64,000 nt of DNA from Fonsecaea monophora. Lineage: Eukaryota > Ascomycota > Eurotiomycetes > Chaetothyriales > Herpotrichiellaceae. Below are positions 13,624 through 24,289 of the stretch, one piece after another. The position numbers and the translations under genes were made by a program. The stretch covers positions 416,179-480,178 of the forward strand of contig NW_019173941.1 in NCBI RefSeq assembly GCF_001642475.1, read 5' to 3'. The notes below the pieces were generated by a model. It was not told the origin of the DNA and searched no databases. It saw only the letters and a program-made list of their open reading frames with translations. Within the stretch, counting starts at the first letter, position 1, and each line of letters starts with the position of its first letter.

Positions 13624-15663
13624 TTAGACAAAAAACCTCGCGAAATAGGTGCCCAAATCGGCCCCGTCGTCAAGAGCGGTTGCGAACCCGATGATGCTGT
13701 CTGGACGGACGACCACCACGGCGCCGCTGCCCACGCTGACACCGTACCTGGCGTGCGCGGTCGAGTCCGGGTCGTAGTACGCGTCGCCGAAGCGGGCCGC
13801 GCCCAGCGCCTCGTCGGCCTGGGGTTTGTTCCCTGCGATGACGGTCATGAGGCTCAGTTTGTCGAGATATCCGCGCATGCTGTCGCCGTCGAGGTACGTC
13901 CTGAGATTCCTCACCTTCTCCCCGGTCAGGAGTGGCTCGCCTGCGAAGACGACCAGCGAGAACACACCCACGTTCTTCATCAGCGTGTGTAGCCTCGTGG
14001 GGATCCGGGCGCCGGGGCCGTGGACCGCGACATCGGGTGCGCGCCAGCCGCAGGGCACCGTGGTCGACTTTGTGGTCACGTTCAGCATGTTCGCCCCGTA
14101 CCGGATGCCCAGGCCGATGTTGAACTGGACGTTTTCTTCTAGGACTCTGGCCAATAGCGCATTCGGCGCTGTCGACGAGAGACCACCCGCGACGGCCAAC
14201 TCTGGCGGGACGGTTCCGGATATCAGCGCGGAAAAGGTCTTGTCCAAACGGATCAAGTGCTGCGCGACAGGCCGCCGTTCGCTGTCGTACGTGTCCAGGA
14301 TCGAGGCGTGGTACCAGCCCTTTAGCACCCCAGCCAGCTTCCACGCGAGGTTGAAGGCGTCGTGCACGCCCGTGTTCATGCCCTGCGCCGTCCCTGAGGA
14401 GTGGCTGTGGCAGGCGTCGCCGGCGAGGAGGATCCTGTCTTTAACAAAAGTATCTGCGAGGGAATGTCGCACGCTGTCATGAGAAGTCGGTTCTGGTCAG
14501 TGCGTTGTGGTTGCCAATCCAGTGCATCGCTCGTAAGCGAATAGAACAGTCCCTCCTTGGGTAGGGGAACAAGTCGTAGACTTGCAGGGACTCTTACTTG
14601 TATACCGTATACCAATCCACGCACTCGTATTCCCAGGAGAATGGCTTGACCGCCAGCTTGGCCTCGTCGACAGCTTGCTGCTGCGTCATGTTTTCGCCGT
14701 ATTTAATCATCATATCCTGCGAAAGTGCGAATCCCACTCTCGTACGGCCGTGGTCTAGCGCTGCGCAAAACACGTTGCCGTGTGTGGGTGATTCGAGATG
14801 CGCAAAGCCTTCGCGAGAGTCTGGCATATCCGTCTCCACAACACCGTCGACACGCACCCAGCGGAGGGTTGTGCTATCTGCGGCTGACGAGATATCGGCG
14901 AGGTGACGGACAGCAGAGTGGGCACCGTCAGCGCCGACGAGGTAGTCTCTGAAGGAATTCAGTTCCCGCGTCACATAATAACCTCGTCCATATCGACACT
15001 CATGGGGAGCGGATAGGGAATAGAGGAGGCCGCTAACACTCACCCAGCAATTGTCCGGACTTCTGAAGTATCAACGTTCTTGGCTTCAACCTTTACTGGA
15101 CAGGCGTGGCCGTTCTTATCCCCCTCGTGATCAGCCTGTGCGGTCAAGCTCATCAACTCCCATCCACTCGCAACAACTCCGCCAAGTTTCTCGTACTCGG
15201 CCTTCAAAATGTCCTCGGAGTACTTCAAGCGGATGTTGAGCATGTAGTCCAGAAATGTATGTCCCTGCATGGCGTCAAAAACATGGCGCATACCCCGTGT
15301 GTTGTCTCGTCTCCCATCCTTGTCGTAGTTGACACCACTTCGCGACACGAATCCCACCTGATTTAGGCGCGTGAGAAGGTCATACTGGTCGAACATTTCC
15401 AATGTGCGGGGGAATAGTGTACATGCGCGGCCGTACATGGGCAGCTTCTGCTTTTCGAGTCGCTCTGTCTCCGTAGAGGTGTAAATGTTATGGTCAGCGG
15501 GAGAGGGGAAGAGAACAGAGGCATGGCGGACAGTAATCAGAATGTCGCTCTTACCAACAACACAGGTCTTGATGTCCATGCGCTGCAGCCCATAGGCTGT
15601 CAACAGGCCCACTGGCCCTCCACCACATATCACCACATCGTAGCGATCTCTGAAACCAGGCAT
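13624..15663 (-). CDS. FAD-dependent aromatic monooxygenase (phenol 2-monooxygenase-like)
   Basis: Class A flavoprotein hydroxylase that would use NAD(P)H and oxygen to hydroxylate an aromatic ring. Four exons on the minus strand: 15663-15555, 15464-15044, 14948-14598 and 14473-13624, encoding 576 residues. The first intron contains no stop in frame and could be read through, but splicing restores the conserved TCVVERLEKQKLPMYGRACTL... region, so I accept it. Motifs: dinucleotide-binding VVICGGGPVG near residue 9, the DG motif in YLVGADGAHSAVR, and the GD motif in RILLAGDACHSHSSGTAQGMN, where family members usually have THSP. The C-terminal 200 residues resemble the thioredoxin-like dimerisation domain of phenol hydroxylases. 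Start chosen at 15663, the first ATG just before the Rossmann strand. The substrate cannot be told from sequence. Confidence 0.88.
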
Positions 15664-16377
15664 AGTAGTCTTGTCAGAAAGCACACCGTCGATTCTGCGT
15701 GTGAAGTCTTGGAGGCAGTATAGATTAGTTGGCTCGAGATGTCCCGCCGAGGACTGGCAACAGACTTATAAAATTGTACCACCTTTTTAACTTGCCATGT
15801 GCTCTGACAGGGGTGTCTGCTATGGTCTATTGACCTCATCCAAGGCTGCCACGACACGACGGGAGGCCTTGTACAGCCCCGCGCTTTGGGCAAAGCTCAC
15901 AAGCACACATGGCGTCGGTCAAGCAGGTGAAGACTGTCACCAGGAGATCCGTCTCTGTCCTAGGCGAGAGCTACTCTGGGGCTGGATAGAGGAGGGCGTC
16001 TGCAGTGTGAGATTCATTACGAGCCATCTTCATTGGAGCTTTGGCGGTGAGACAGAGGTTACGCATTGTAAGTGGTGTTCGAAAAAGGAAATGGCTGCGG
16101 TCTTGCAGACCTTATGACTGATGATAGAGTAATAGAATAGTCCGAGAGCAGAAGAAGGTGTGGGATTGAGTGCATTGGGCAATGTTGGTGGTGAGAAAGG
16201 AGGTGAAGAACATGAAAGCAGCGTATGTCACGTGCCGTGGCTGATGACATTTTGCAAATCATGGTTGAATTTCGCTGCGCGGCAGATGCTACTTTTCCAC
16301 ATCTGTACTCGGTACTCTTTACATACATGCACAATCACGCTATTAATAATTAAAGATAAAGAGGTATTTCCCTCCAA
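15664..16377. other. Promoter region of the FAD monooxygenase
   Basis: About 710 bases upstream of the monooxygenase and downstream of the small minus-strand gene. No coding signal found. AT-rich sequence near 16340-16375 probably carries the 3' end of the small gene. Confidence 0.4.
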
Positions 16378-16715
16378 TTACGCCTTCTTCTCAGGCTTGC
16401 CCTTTTGCGCCTTGTTCTTGTTGTCCCCGGCATCCTCATAATCGCCGCCAGCTGCTTCGTATCGCCGCGCCAGTTCGCCGGCTTTCCAGGCAGACCATGA
16501 CCCTTTGCCTCCACCTGATGATCAACCAACAGAACGTCAGCTATTCAGAGGACGCGAGAAAGGTAGCCAAGGATGGCGGAAAAATGCCTGGGCGAAGATG
16601 GAACAGGACAAGCCCATGGACACGAGGGTTACAAACCTTTCTCCATGTTCTTCACTTCCTCCTTGATCTTCTCCCGCAGTTCAGGGTCGGTTGGGTTCCC
16701 CTTGGAGCTGGGCAT
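16378..16715 (-). CDS. Conserved small hydrophilic protein, unknown function
   Basis: Too short and split to show as one open frame. Two exons, 16715-16637 and 16514-16378, join in phase to 71 residues. The first half, MPSSKGNPTDPELREKIKEE, is a charged helix starting right at a good ATG; the second half reads GGGKGSWSAWKAGELARRYE and ends in a lysine-rich tail (KAQKGKPEKKA). The splice donor is GTTTGT and the acceptor ATCAG. The KGSWSAWKAxELxxxYExxGGxYED pattern is the kind of short conserved block I recall from uncharacterised small fungal proteins, but I cannot assign a role. High charge, no signal peptide, no membrane segment. Existence is supported by clean splicing and sensible composition in both exons, function is unknown. 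Confidence 0.72.
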
Positions 16716-19089
16716 GGTCGTAATTTCCTGTCAGAAGACAAATCCAGATGTGAACTAATTGATCAACGTGCAATTGTTTGATGTATTTCGAGCAAGGTTA
16801 TTAAAATGTTGGCTGCTCTGGTGGAAGAATAGAGGGTGATAGTGTGGGTATTATGTCTTGGAGCATCAACCGATTTTTGGGGATTGCCTCGGTCGCTACC
16901 GGGGCGCGAAGAGACTGAACTTCCCCGATGTCGACGACGACTGACTACTTCTGGGACTCGACGTTCTCGAACTCGTGCCAGACGTTGACGTGGTTGATAT
17001 TGAACTTGTTCTTTCTTTGATCTGGCTGCTTCCTCCCTTCGACGACGGATCTGATGGTGAGGATTCAGAGGCTTTCCTTAGGATTTGGCGCAAGGCCTCC
17101 TGTGCAGACGAGGGGCTTTCAGTGGCACTCGTAGAGCGAAAAGTTGGAAAGCGAATCATGGTTGGGAAGGGGGCAGAGGGACTAATAATGGGGGAGATAT
17201 CGTGTTAAGTCGTCGGGAGGGTTTGGCTTTGTGCTGAATGCAGGGTCGATGTCGTTATAGATCTGGCCTTGAGCTGGTTTTAAGACTAGGAATCGAATGT
17301 GGAATCAGGCTTATCTGGTGCCTCGATATTTGCGATATCCGATATGCGATGGGCGATCTGCAACCAGGTGGAGACTCGATTGCACGATGATAGCGAACAA
17401 AGGGATCGTAGGGCAAAAGGCAATCGAGGAGATGTATACGTCACTGAGTGATAAGTGTGCTGTTGATTGTGTGAGAGTTCGATCTGCGCCTTGGTGTCTC
17501 GGGTTGTGGCTGGCCTTGTGCTGCAGGCTCCTTTTCCCATGCGACAGCAAGAACGAGGCCTTGAATATGTTTCTTGTGTGGCGTGGCTAAAAGGCAAAGG
17601 AAGAGAACAAGCTAGAAGCACAAAATTTGCCCCAGTCGAGGTTGAGGCTGAGTACTTGTACTTTGTCCTAGGATGTTTCATGCTGGTGGTGCCTCTTCTC
17701 CTCGTGCCTCCACCTCCCCATTTTCCTTTCTGGACTCGATCCATCTCATCGGACCAGGGATCGCGATTGGAGAGGGCGAATCCGCATGCGCTAGCCGCCC
17801 AATCGGGGTTGGATGACGATGATCTTTGCCTCAGCACGAAAGTGCCACCAAGAAACCTGACGAAGCTGGCGGGGGATGGCAGCTGTTCCGGTTTGAAGCC
17901 TCGGGCTCTGGAGCAGCCATCCGGCCAAATCAAAGACACGCGAGACACGTTGGGGCGTTTCTGGCGCGTGCGGGATGACGGGTCCACAAAGTCACTTGAC
18001 TGGCAAAAATCAAAGAGCCGACAATGGTGACCCCATGATTCTCTCCGCGATCGAGGAGGGTATTGCCTTGCAGGTTTTGCCAGGCACCATCAAGAGATCT
18101 CTTTGATCCGTGTCCGTCATGGGTCATGGATTAGGACATTGTCGATGAGACGAAGCGAGGGGCAAACAAAGCAACTGGTGGCTGGTGGTGGCACTCGAGT
18201 ACCAAAAGAAATAAACGATGATGACCGAAAATGACCTCATCTGTGCGCAGCCTCGTGTCCCACTCTCAGCCAATGACAAGCGACGAGGCTGAACACAATC
18301 AGTGCCCGGTCCGAGGCTTTTCCTGAACACAGCGTATTGGGGGCATCAGAGTGGTTTCTCACTTGTCCAAGTAGATTGTTTTTTGACTCTTGAGGCATTT
18401 GACCAGAAAAGACTCTGAAACAGAGTGTGGCAATAGCCAATGCTGGCAGCACCAGGCGAGGATATGTACCTCTTCGCATCGAGTGGTGACAAGTGGCTGT
18501 GTAAAACATGTCCCGTGATTGGTGGTGGCGCTGGGACCGGGACACGTATCGAATCTCCTTGCACAAGCATCGCACGAAAGGGCTGGGTGTTTGGACGAGA
18601 TCCGTTTCTATGCGATACGATAACGAGGTCCACGTCCGCACTGTCGAGCACGCATCCTCCCTACCCGCACACTCTTTGATGCCATAGCTTTATCGCTTCT
18701 CGTCTGTAGCAATGTCGCTCGTTGCAGTGTATACAAGGTACTCGACACTATTAACCGGATACCGATGCTTTTATTGTTCCGGTATGTGTGATAAGATGAA
18801 ATGTCTAAGCTGCCCTGTCCAACCACGAACCCACCAAAACAGAGCCCAAGATCTGCTACAGATCTGAGGCCTGATATTTGAGATGAACGTTTGTCAGTAA
18901 AAGAGAGATCGAAGCCACAGACTTAGTAGAGCCAGTAACAATAGTCACATCACCCCTGTGGGGGAAGCTCAGAAGCACTCGAATTCCCGCGCTGGGAGCA
19001 AGCGTTGCCTTAGCACAGTAGGTTCAGCACAATCCTGGCAACTCACTTCCGCCCTTTCCCCACAGACCTGTATACCTCGTTCCCCTCGA
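16716..19089. other. Gene-poor stretch of about 2.4 kb
   Basis: Several overlapping open frames on both strands (for example 17286-17987 minus, 17540-18030 plus) but none with a known domain, and both strands are open in the same place, which argues for chance. A Ser-rich frame 17159-16896 minus overlaps another frame whose end (16947) reads VNVWHEFENVESQK; a small spliced gene here is possible but I could not build a convincing model. Confidence 0.35.
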
Positions 19090-19859
19090 TTACAACTTTG
19101 CTTCCACACTCTTCTCCACACTCTTTACCGAGCCCTCAACCTCCTTCTCCATTTCCTTCAAGGCTTCGGTGGTGCTGCCCTTTTGCGAAGCCTGATACAT
19201 CAAGATACGGCTGACCTGGACGGTACCAACAAGGAAGAGACAGAAGTTGACAGCAGCAAGTCTGTTGAGTTGATATAGTGTCAGTATTGCCAATTCACAG
19301 ACTGTACACATTGAATCATGCATATTCTAGATATTGTAGAAGTCCCATGGATAAGCGGGGGAAAGTCAAAACTCACAGCAAGTTCTTCGGTCGAATGATA
19401 AAGCACCATCTCGTCCAGATGGAGCCTGTGGCCATGAGAGCCAAGTTTTGTGTCAATGACAGTTTCTCGGCTGGGCGGAGGAAGTCTGATGCGCCTGCAA
19501 GGACGACACCCCATTTCATGATAGGAGCCCTGGAACAGCGACCCGCGTTAGCATCCGTGTATTTCGTTGTCCAGCCAAACTACCACATATTTCCAGGTAT
19601 CCAAAACGCAGGTAAGCAATCTTTGTACGAAAGCGCTGGAGTCATACCAGAAATGCACTGTTTTTATGCCGACCTCACTGGTCCAAAGTCTCTGAAACAG
19701 AGATTGCTGCGGCGCACCCTCAACGGCCGGGTTCGCCGCAGTGCCCTGCCATCGTCGAAATACGGGGTTTCTCAGCTGGAAAGGTGCACGGGAAGTGAAG
19801 GAAGTCGTGGATTGTCTGGCGGTTTGCTGCGCAAAGCGCAGTCCGAAGCGGGCGACCAT
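19090..19859 (-). CDS. MPC2: Mitochondrial pyruvate carrier subunit
   Basis: Subunit of the inner-membrane heterodimer that brings pyruvate into the mitochondrial matrix. Three exons, 19859-19648, 19529-19377 and 19261-19090, encode 178 residues. The family signature is spread across the introns: SEVGIKTVHFWAPIMKWGVV in exons 1-2, then RPAEKLSLTQNLALMATGSIWTRWCFIIRPKN in exon 2, and LLLAAVNFCLFLVGTVQVSRI in exon 3, giving the expected membrane helices. The first 50 residues are Arg/Gln/Ser-rich, a likely mitochondrial signal, which makes this the longer Mpc2/Mpc3 type rather than the short Mpc1. The tail after the last helix (KEMEKEVEGSVKSVEKSVE) is a charged coiled segment. It shares a short upstream region with the complex I gene at 20325, so both may be co-expressed. 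Whether it is the Mpc2- or Mpc3-type paralog I cannot tell. Confidence 0.92.
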
Positions 19860-20324
19860 TGCGAGGATGATCGGGTGCGCGTGCTGCTACACGGGGTGAG
19901 CTTTGGCCCTGGCAGTACTGCTGGCGATAGTGACACGGAGTCTAGCGACGGAGGATGGTAGTAAAGGAGTGGAGATTGTCGCACTTGTAGAAGTCGATAT
20001 CAAAAGGATGAAGTGAAGAGAAGTGAGTCAATCGAATTGCTGGGGTTTCGGAGGATGAGGAGAAAGTCAGATCTCCGGCAAATCGTTTTCACAATCTCCG
20101 TTCTCGCTCAACACCGAAGTCCGTGTCTGACATAATAAAACCAGCATTACCTTGAATTCCATTGCTCGGAAACAATTTCTGTCAGACTGAAAGATTTCTG
20201 TCTTTCGATACCGCCAAGGTCCAATTCGTGCTCTGAACCAGCACTCACTAAACGTCGAACCTCATGCGCCAGAAGCTCCCTACATACGCACAGTTGACAC
20301 TCGGCTAGATCTGGGGTGCCCGCG
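19860..20324. promoter_or_regulatory. Shared divergent promoter of two mitochondrial genes
   Basis: A 465-base region separates the start codons of the pyruvate carrier (minus) and NDUFA2 (plus), so both promoters must lie here. I do not see an unambiguous TATA box. Confidence 0.6.
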
Positions 20325-20787
20325 ATGGCCACCAAATATGCCTTTACCCAAGGCTTGAGGGAGTTGAGATTTCACCTGAGCAATTCGGGTCAGGGAAGCG
20401 ATGCCTGCAGGTGCGTACCATAAGCCGCAGCAGCATTCAAGACTGCTTCAAACGGCATGCTGAACTGCGATTTAGATCCTTCCTCAAGCGAGCATACCCT
20501 ACCATGAAGCACCACAATCCCAATATTCCTATCTTAATACGCGAAGCTACGGGCGTTGAACCAAAGGTGTGGGCAAGATACGGTATGAACTCTGGATCAC
20601 GACACACTGGCACTGCAAAGGAGGCTGATCGCTTTAATGATACAGGGTTCGGAAGAGAGAAGTCAGAGTCATTATCAGGTGAGTTCCCTGCAGCAGAGAG
20701 AGCTAGCGATTGGTTCTTACACATGTGGCAGGTCTTTCGGACAAGGAAATAGAGGACAAAGTCACGACCTTGGTCAAGAGCGAATAA
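20325..20787 (+). CDS. NDUFA2: Mitochondrial complex I subunit NDUFA2/B8 (10.5 kDa)
   Basis: Accessory subunit of NADH:ubiquinone oxidoreductase with a thioredoxin-like fold, located in the matrix arm. It is hidden by three introns: exons 20325-20410, 20476-20582, 20646-20678 (11 codons) and 20732-20787, total 93 residues, the normal family length. Joined protein begins MATKYAFTQGLRELRFHL, continues SFLKRAYPTMKHHNPNIPIL, then REATGVEPKVWARYGFGREK and SESLSGLSDKEIEDKV. The AYPTMK, NP..PILIREA, P..WARY and EKSESLSGL blocks are family hallmarks. All donors (GTGCGT, GTATGA, GTGAGT, in order) and CAG/TAG acceptors are standard. Gene prediction easily misses this locus because no exon exceeds 110 bases. 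Confidence 0.93.
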
Positions 20788-20994
20788 GCCATGTGAACGA
20801 GCTTGGGTCAGCCCTAGCTCGATCAACAGGGAATGTATAATACCCAGTCTACTTGGACAGGGAGGAAAGCTATCGACCAGGCTCGGCTGCGCCGGATAGA
20901 AGAACAGTCTGGCAAAGAATACTTGATTGTACATACGACTGAATGCCAACAGCCAAACCAGAAAAAATACAACTTTTGCACCGGCTCTATAATT

Positions 20995-22162
20995 TCACGC
21001 TTCGACCTCTCCAAATCTGAATTGAGCCCAACCCATGCTCGCCTCCTGCATTGTCCACAGTTGCTTTCCCTGATCCGTTCCGCTGGCACCCACGGCGATA
21101 AGAATCGGCAACAGATGCTCAAAGGTCGGATGGGCCTGTCTCGCATCGTCCCTCTCCAACAATTCATTCATCGCTTCGTCCCTCCGCTCTCCCGGCTTTG
21201 TCTCCGCCGCAACCTTCAAGGCTTCGTCAAACGTCACCGCATAGGGCATGGTTCTATTCGAACCCCTTCCCATCATCATGAGGTGTCGCAGATTGTGCAC
21301 GCTCATGCCCGAGCAAATGATGAGAACATTCTCCTCTCGTAGTTTCTGGACCGCCCGCCCGAGTCTGATGTGCGCGGCCGCGTCAGTGTGGTCGTCGAAG
21401 AGACTGACTTGCACGATCGGCACCGTCACGGGGTTCGTGTCGGGATTGAACATGACTTTGAAGGGGACGAAGACCCCGTGATCCAACCCCCTCTCGGCCT
21501 TTTGCGTCTTGATCCCATGCTCGCTGAGGGCGTCTATGACCTGTTGAGCCAGCTTCGCTGAGCCTTTGTTGGGGAACTTCTCCTGGTAATAACTGCGAGG
21601 GAACCCGTAAAAGTCGTAGAGCAGCGGCTCGTCTTCGGCCACGTTGACCTCGATCGTGTTGGGCCGGTCAGCTTGCCAGTGCGCGGAGAAGACCACGATG
21701 GCCGAGGGCTTCACCTGCTGCGTGATTTCGCGGCCGATTCGCTGCAACTGTGGGTAGACGGGGTGTTCGGTATTGAACATGGTGTCCGGACCCTAAGCCA
21801 AGGTTGGTCAGCAAACAAACAACCCAGCAAAAGAGGTCTCCCAGACAGCAAGCGAGGCAGCAGAAGAGGGGACTTACGCCATGGGAGACAAAGTATACGG
21901 GCGTCCGTTTGGCCATTTCTCCTCTTGCAGCACCGGAGAAGGATCTGGTCAATACCGAGAGCGACCTGAACGGGCTGAAGATGCGCGCGGCCGCGGCAGC
22001 CACTTTGTTGTCACTACTGTCGCTGTCTAATGATGTCCACAGAGACCACGGAGTGTTGGACTGCGCAATGGCTCCCGCAAGGACGAGGATGAGTATCGAT
22101 ATAGCAAATGTGACTGTCGCAACCCTGGTGGTGGTGGTAAAGCGCGTGTTAGTTGGAAGCAT
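20995..22162 (-). CDS. LigB-family extradiol dioxygenase (DOPA 4,5-dioxygenase-like) with N-terminal membrane segment
   Basis: Class III extradiol ring-cleavage dioxygenase of the plant/fungal DODA branch; these use a metal bound by histidines to open catechol-type rings. Two exons, 22162-21878 and 21792-20995, give 360 residues. Exon 2 begins GPDTMFNTEHP and, joined to PVYFVSHG of exon 1, rebuilds the family start SHGGP. Other likely metal or active-site histidines are in VVFSAHWQA, GLDHGVF and SVHNLRHL. A family core is about 260-280 residues; here about 80 residues precede it, including a hydrophobic stretch at about 14-34 (VATVTFAISILILVLAGAIA) that looks like a signal anchor or signal peptide, followed by a Ser/Arg-rich linker. 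If real, this would place the enzyme at a membrane or outside the cytosol, which is unusual. The ATG at SRGEMAKRTPVYF is an alternative start without the anchor. Confidence 0.86.
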
Positions 22163-22660
22163 TCATTCAAAGGCCGAAACGGGACCTGCGATTTCTCTTT
22201 CCAGTTCCTCGATTGATGTTGTGCAAAAGCTTTATAGACTTGGCTTCCTCTCGATTATGATTCCTGGATCTACGCCCCTCTATATTATACCACAACGTGC
22301 TCGGAACGAGGCCCTTACGGCAATGGATGCAGGGCTTGTGCTGAGTGGAATCAAACATTATCTAAGCGGTTCGCTGGCGGTTCGCTGGAAGAGCGGAACA
22401 TCTCCGTTTTGGCTTTGGTAATAATACAAAACTCTACATGCCAGTACCTCGAAGACATATGCAGTAGTATTACTGGTAATACCGAGTATAATTATCTAGG
22501 AATCAGTATGCTGAGCCACTTCCTTCTCGGCCGATAAAACGAGTGTATTCTGTCTGGCTTCTCAAGTAGGGGAGGTTTCCCCGGTCCAGCCTTGTCCAAT
22601 CCAGGATTCAAGCAAGCGGCTTTCCCCCTCTTCCTTTTGTGTAAGGAGTACTCGTATCAT
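22163..22660. other. Intergenic, promoter of the dioxygenase gene
   Basis: About 500 bases between two minus-strand genes. No coding signal. AT-rich sequence with repeated TATAAT-like words around 22275-22300 and 22420-22500. Confidence 0.4.
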
Positions 22661-23768
22661 TCAGTCGTCACTTTTAATGGTCTGTGCACCATCACTCCGG
22701 GCACTCTCTTGCAACCAGCTAGGCCAGCCTCTTATGAATGGCACAAAGTTGAATCGGGCTGGAAGAATAAGCTGATCGCCTTCACATTTGAGCACCTGCG
22801 AGACAACCGCTTCTGCTACTGTGCCTGGTTCCAGCACCACCTGATCCGAAGCCATATTCTTGACCAAGTTGCGGGCAAGTGGCGTCCGTACCCATACGGG
22901 ATGCACAATCCTACGCATCCTGGTCAGTACATGGTCGAATGGAGACAGAATCGACCTACGTTGTGCGGACTTTATTCGCACCATATCTCGCCCTGAGTTC
23001 CTGCGACAACCCCTCGTGGAAGGCAAGTACTGCTGCCTTGGTCGCGGCGTAGCTGGTGACGCCAGCCCATGTCGCAAAGCTCGACATGCTGGCAATTGTG
23101 ACCACATGACCATGATTCTTCTCGATCATGTCCGGCAAGAACTCCTTGACCATCTTGAAATGGGCCAGGATGTTGACGTCGAAGGTGCGTTGGAGCTGCT
23201 CCTCTGTTTCGTCGAGAATGGTTCTCGCATTGGCAACACCAGCATTGTTGATGAGCACTGTCGGGTCTCCAATGTCCTTGCGGACTCTCGCCGCAACGTC
23301 CCGAATATCTTGGGACGAAGTAACATCAGTCTTGTAGAATGTGGCACTGGGCGGTAGTGGCGTCTGAGGAGGATTAACATCAAGAACCACGACTTTGATG
23401 TTAAGTTCGCCAAACTGCCGAACCATCTCCTGCCCGATTCCAGAGGAGCCGCCACTGATCATGACAATCTCGCGGTCCCAGTTCCATGTCGTGTCTTTTA
23501 CAAAGTTATTGAGCACTAGCCGGCTGAGATATCTGTTCAACCTATACAGGACACTAAATGTGAGAAGTCCCCCGAGGGTTCGATTAACGACTTTGGGCTG
23601 AAGTGCACCCGTTCCAATGGCCGAAAGAGCTCTTTGGAATCCCTCGGGGTATCTCAGGTGCAGCAGAAGAAGGGCAGCGGGGACGATTGGTTGCAGTAAA
23701 ACATAATGGACGGGTCTAAAGAGGTATTCGAGAGTAATCCCTTCTCTCGGCGGTTGTAGAACTGACAT
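22661..23768 (-). CDS. Membrane-anchored short-chain dehydrogenase/reductase (SDR16C/retinol dehydrogenase-like)
   Basis: NAD(P)-dependent SDR with a lipid-type substrate likely. Two exons, 23768-22960 and 22919-22661, encode 355 residues. Residues 1-90 contain two hydrophobic stretches (LLQPIVPAALLLLHL and LTFSVLYRLNRYL) that should anchor it in the endoplasmic reticulum or lipid droplets. Then come the cofactor motif ISGGSSGIG (about 107), the LINNAGVAN motif, the catalytic Ser in TIASMSS and the YxxxK pair in SYAATKAA. The last exon contains PVWVRTPL, equivalent to the PG..xT segment of SDRs, with Pro-Val in place of Pro-Gly. The start is the ATG at 23768; the frame upstream has no other ATG. 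Substrate unknown. Confidence 0.88.
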
Positions 23769-24289
23769 AACGGACGCTTGGAGCAACTAGAACGGTTTTC
23801 TGGGGAGGCCTCGTAGATGACATTAACTCGAGTTGAGCAGAAACTGATTGCTACCGGGGAGCCTCCGCCTGAGTGTGCCATACTCGTCGACTTGCTCCAT
23901 GTCATCTCTATTTCCCTACCAGTGGTGTCAGGGCATGCGACAGGGGTTTGTCGGTAGGCCTGATGAGCTGAGAAAGGGGATGGAGTTGTGGATGTTGATT
24001 GTCTTGGAGCAAATTTACTAGCGCAGTTTTGGGGGCAGGCGAAGGGGGGTGAGAAATGACGGTTCCTTGCTTGCCTGCCACTACTAACTGCCTGCGTGCC
24101 TCCCTGCGCCGGCGCAGTCACGGTTTGTCAGAGGCCAATGGCCCGTGACCAAACACCGCACCTCACTGTCGCAGGTAAAAAAGGCTCCCTCTTTCAAAGC
24201 AGACCACTTCACCCTGTGCGCCGTACCGATTACGCTGCTTCAATCGAGTGCCCAATTTCCTCTTTGTCAATACTGTCTCTCTTCGAACC
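23769..24289. promoter_or_regulatory. Divergent promoter region (SDR / DUF3237 gene)
   Basis: About 520 bases between head-to-head genes. GC-rich stretch around 24060-24130. No specific site recognised. Confidence 0.45.

Noticed and set aside
16896..17159. ATG-started Ser-rich frame (minus), overlapping a frame ending in VNVWHEFENVESQK
   Set aside because: Two frames each look partly coding but no donor/acceptor pair joins them cleanly. Left unassigned; RNA-seq would settle it.
17286..18030. Long open frames on both strands
   Set aside because: Both strands are open over the same stretch, neither has a known domain and the plus-strand frame starts with TTG.
13624..22162. Idea that the FAD aromatic hydroxylase and the extradiol dioxygenase form one aromatic-degradation cluster
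   Set aside because: They are 5 kb apart and separated by housekeeping mitochondrial genes and a small conserved gene, so clustering is not supported.
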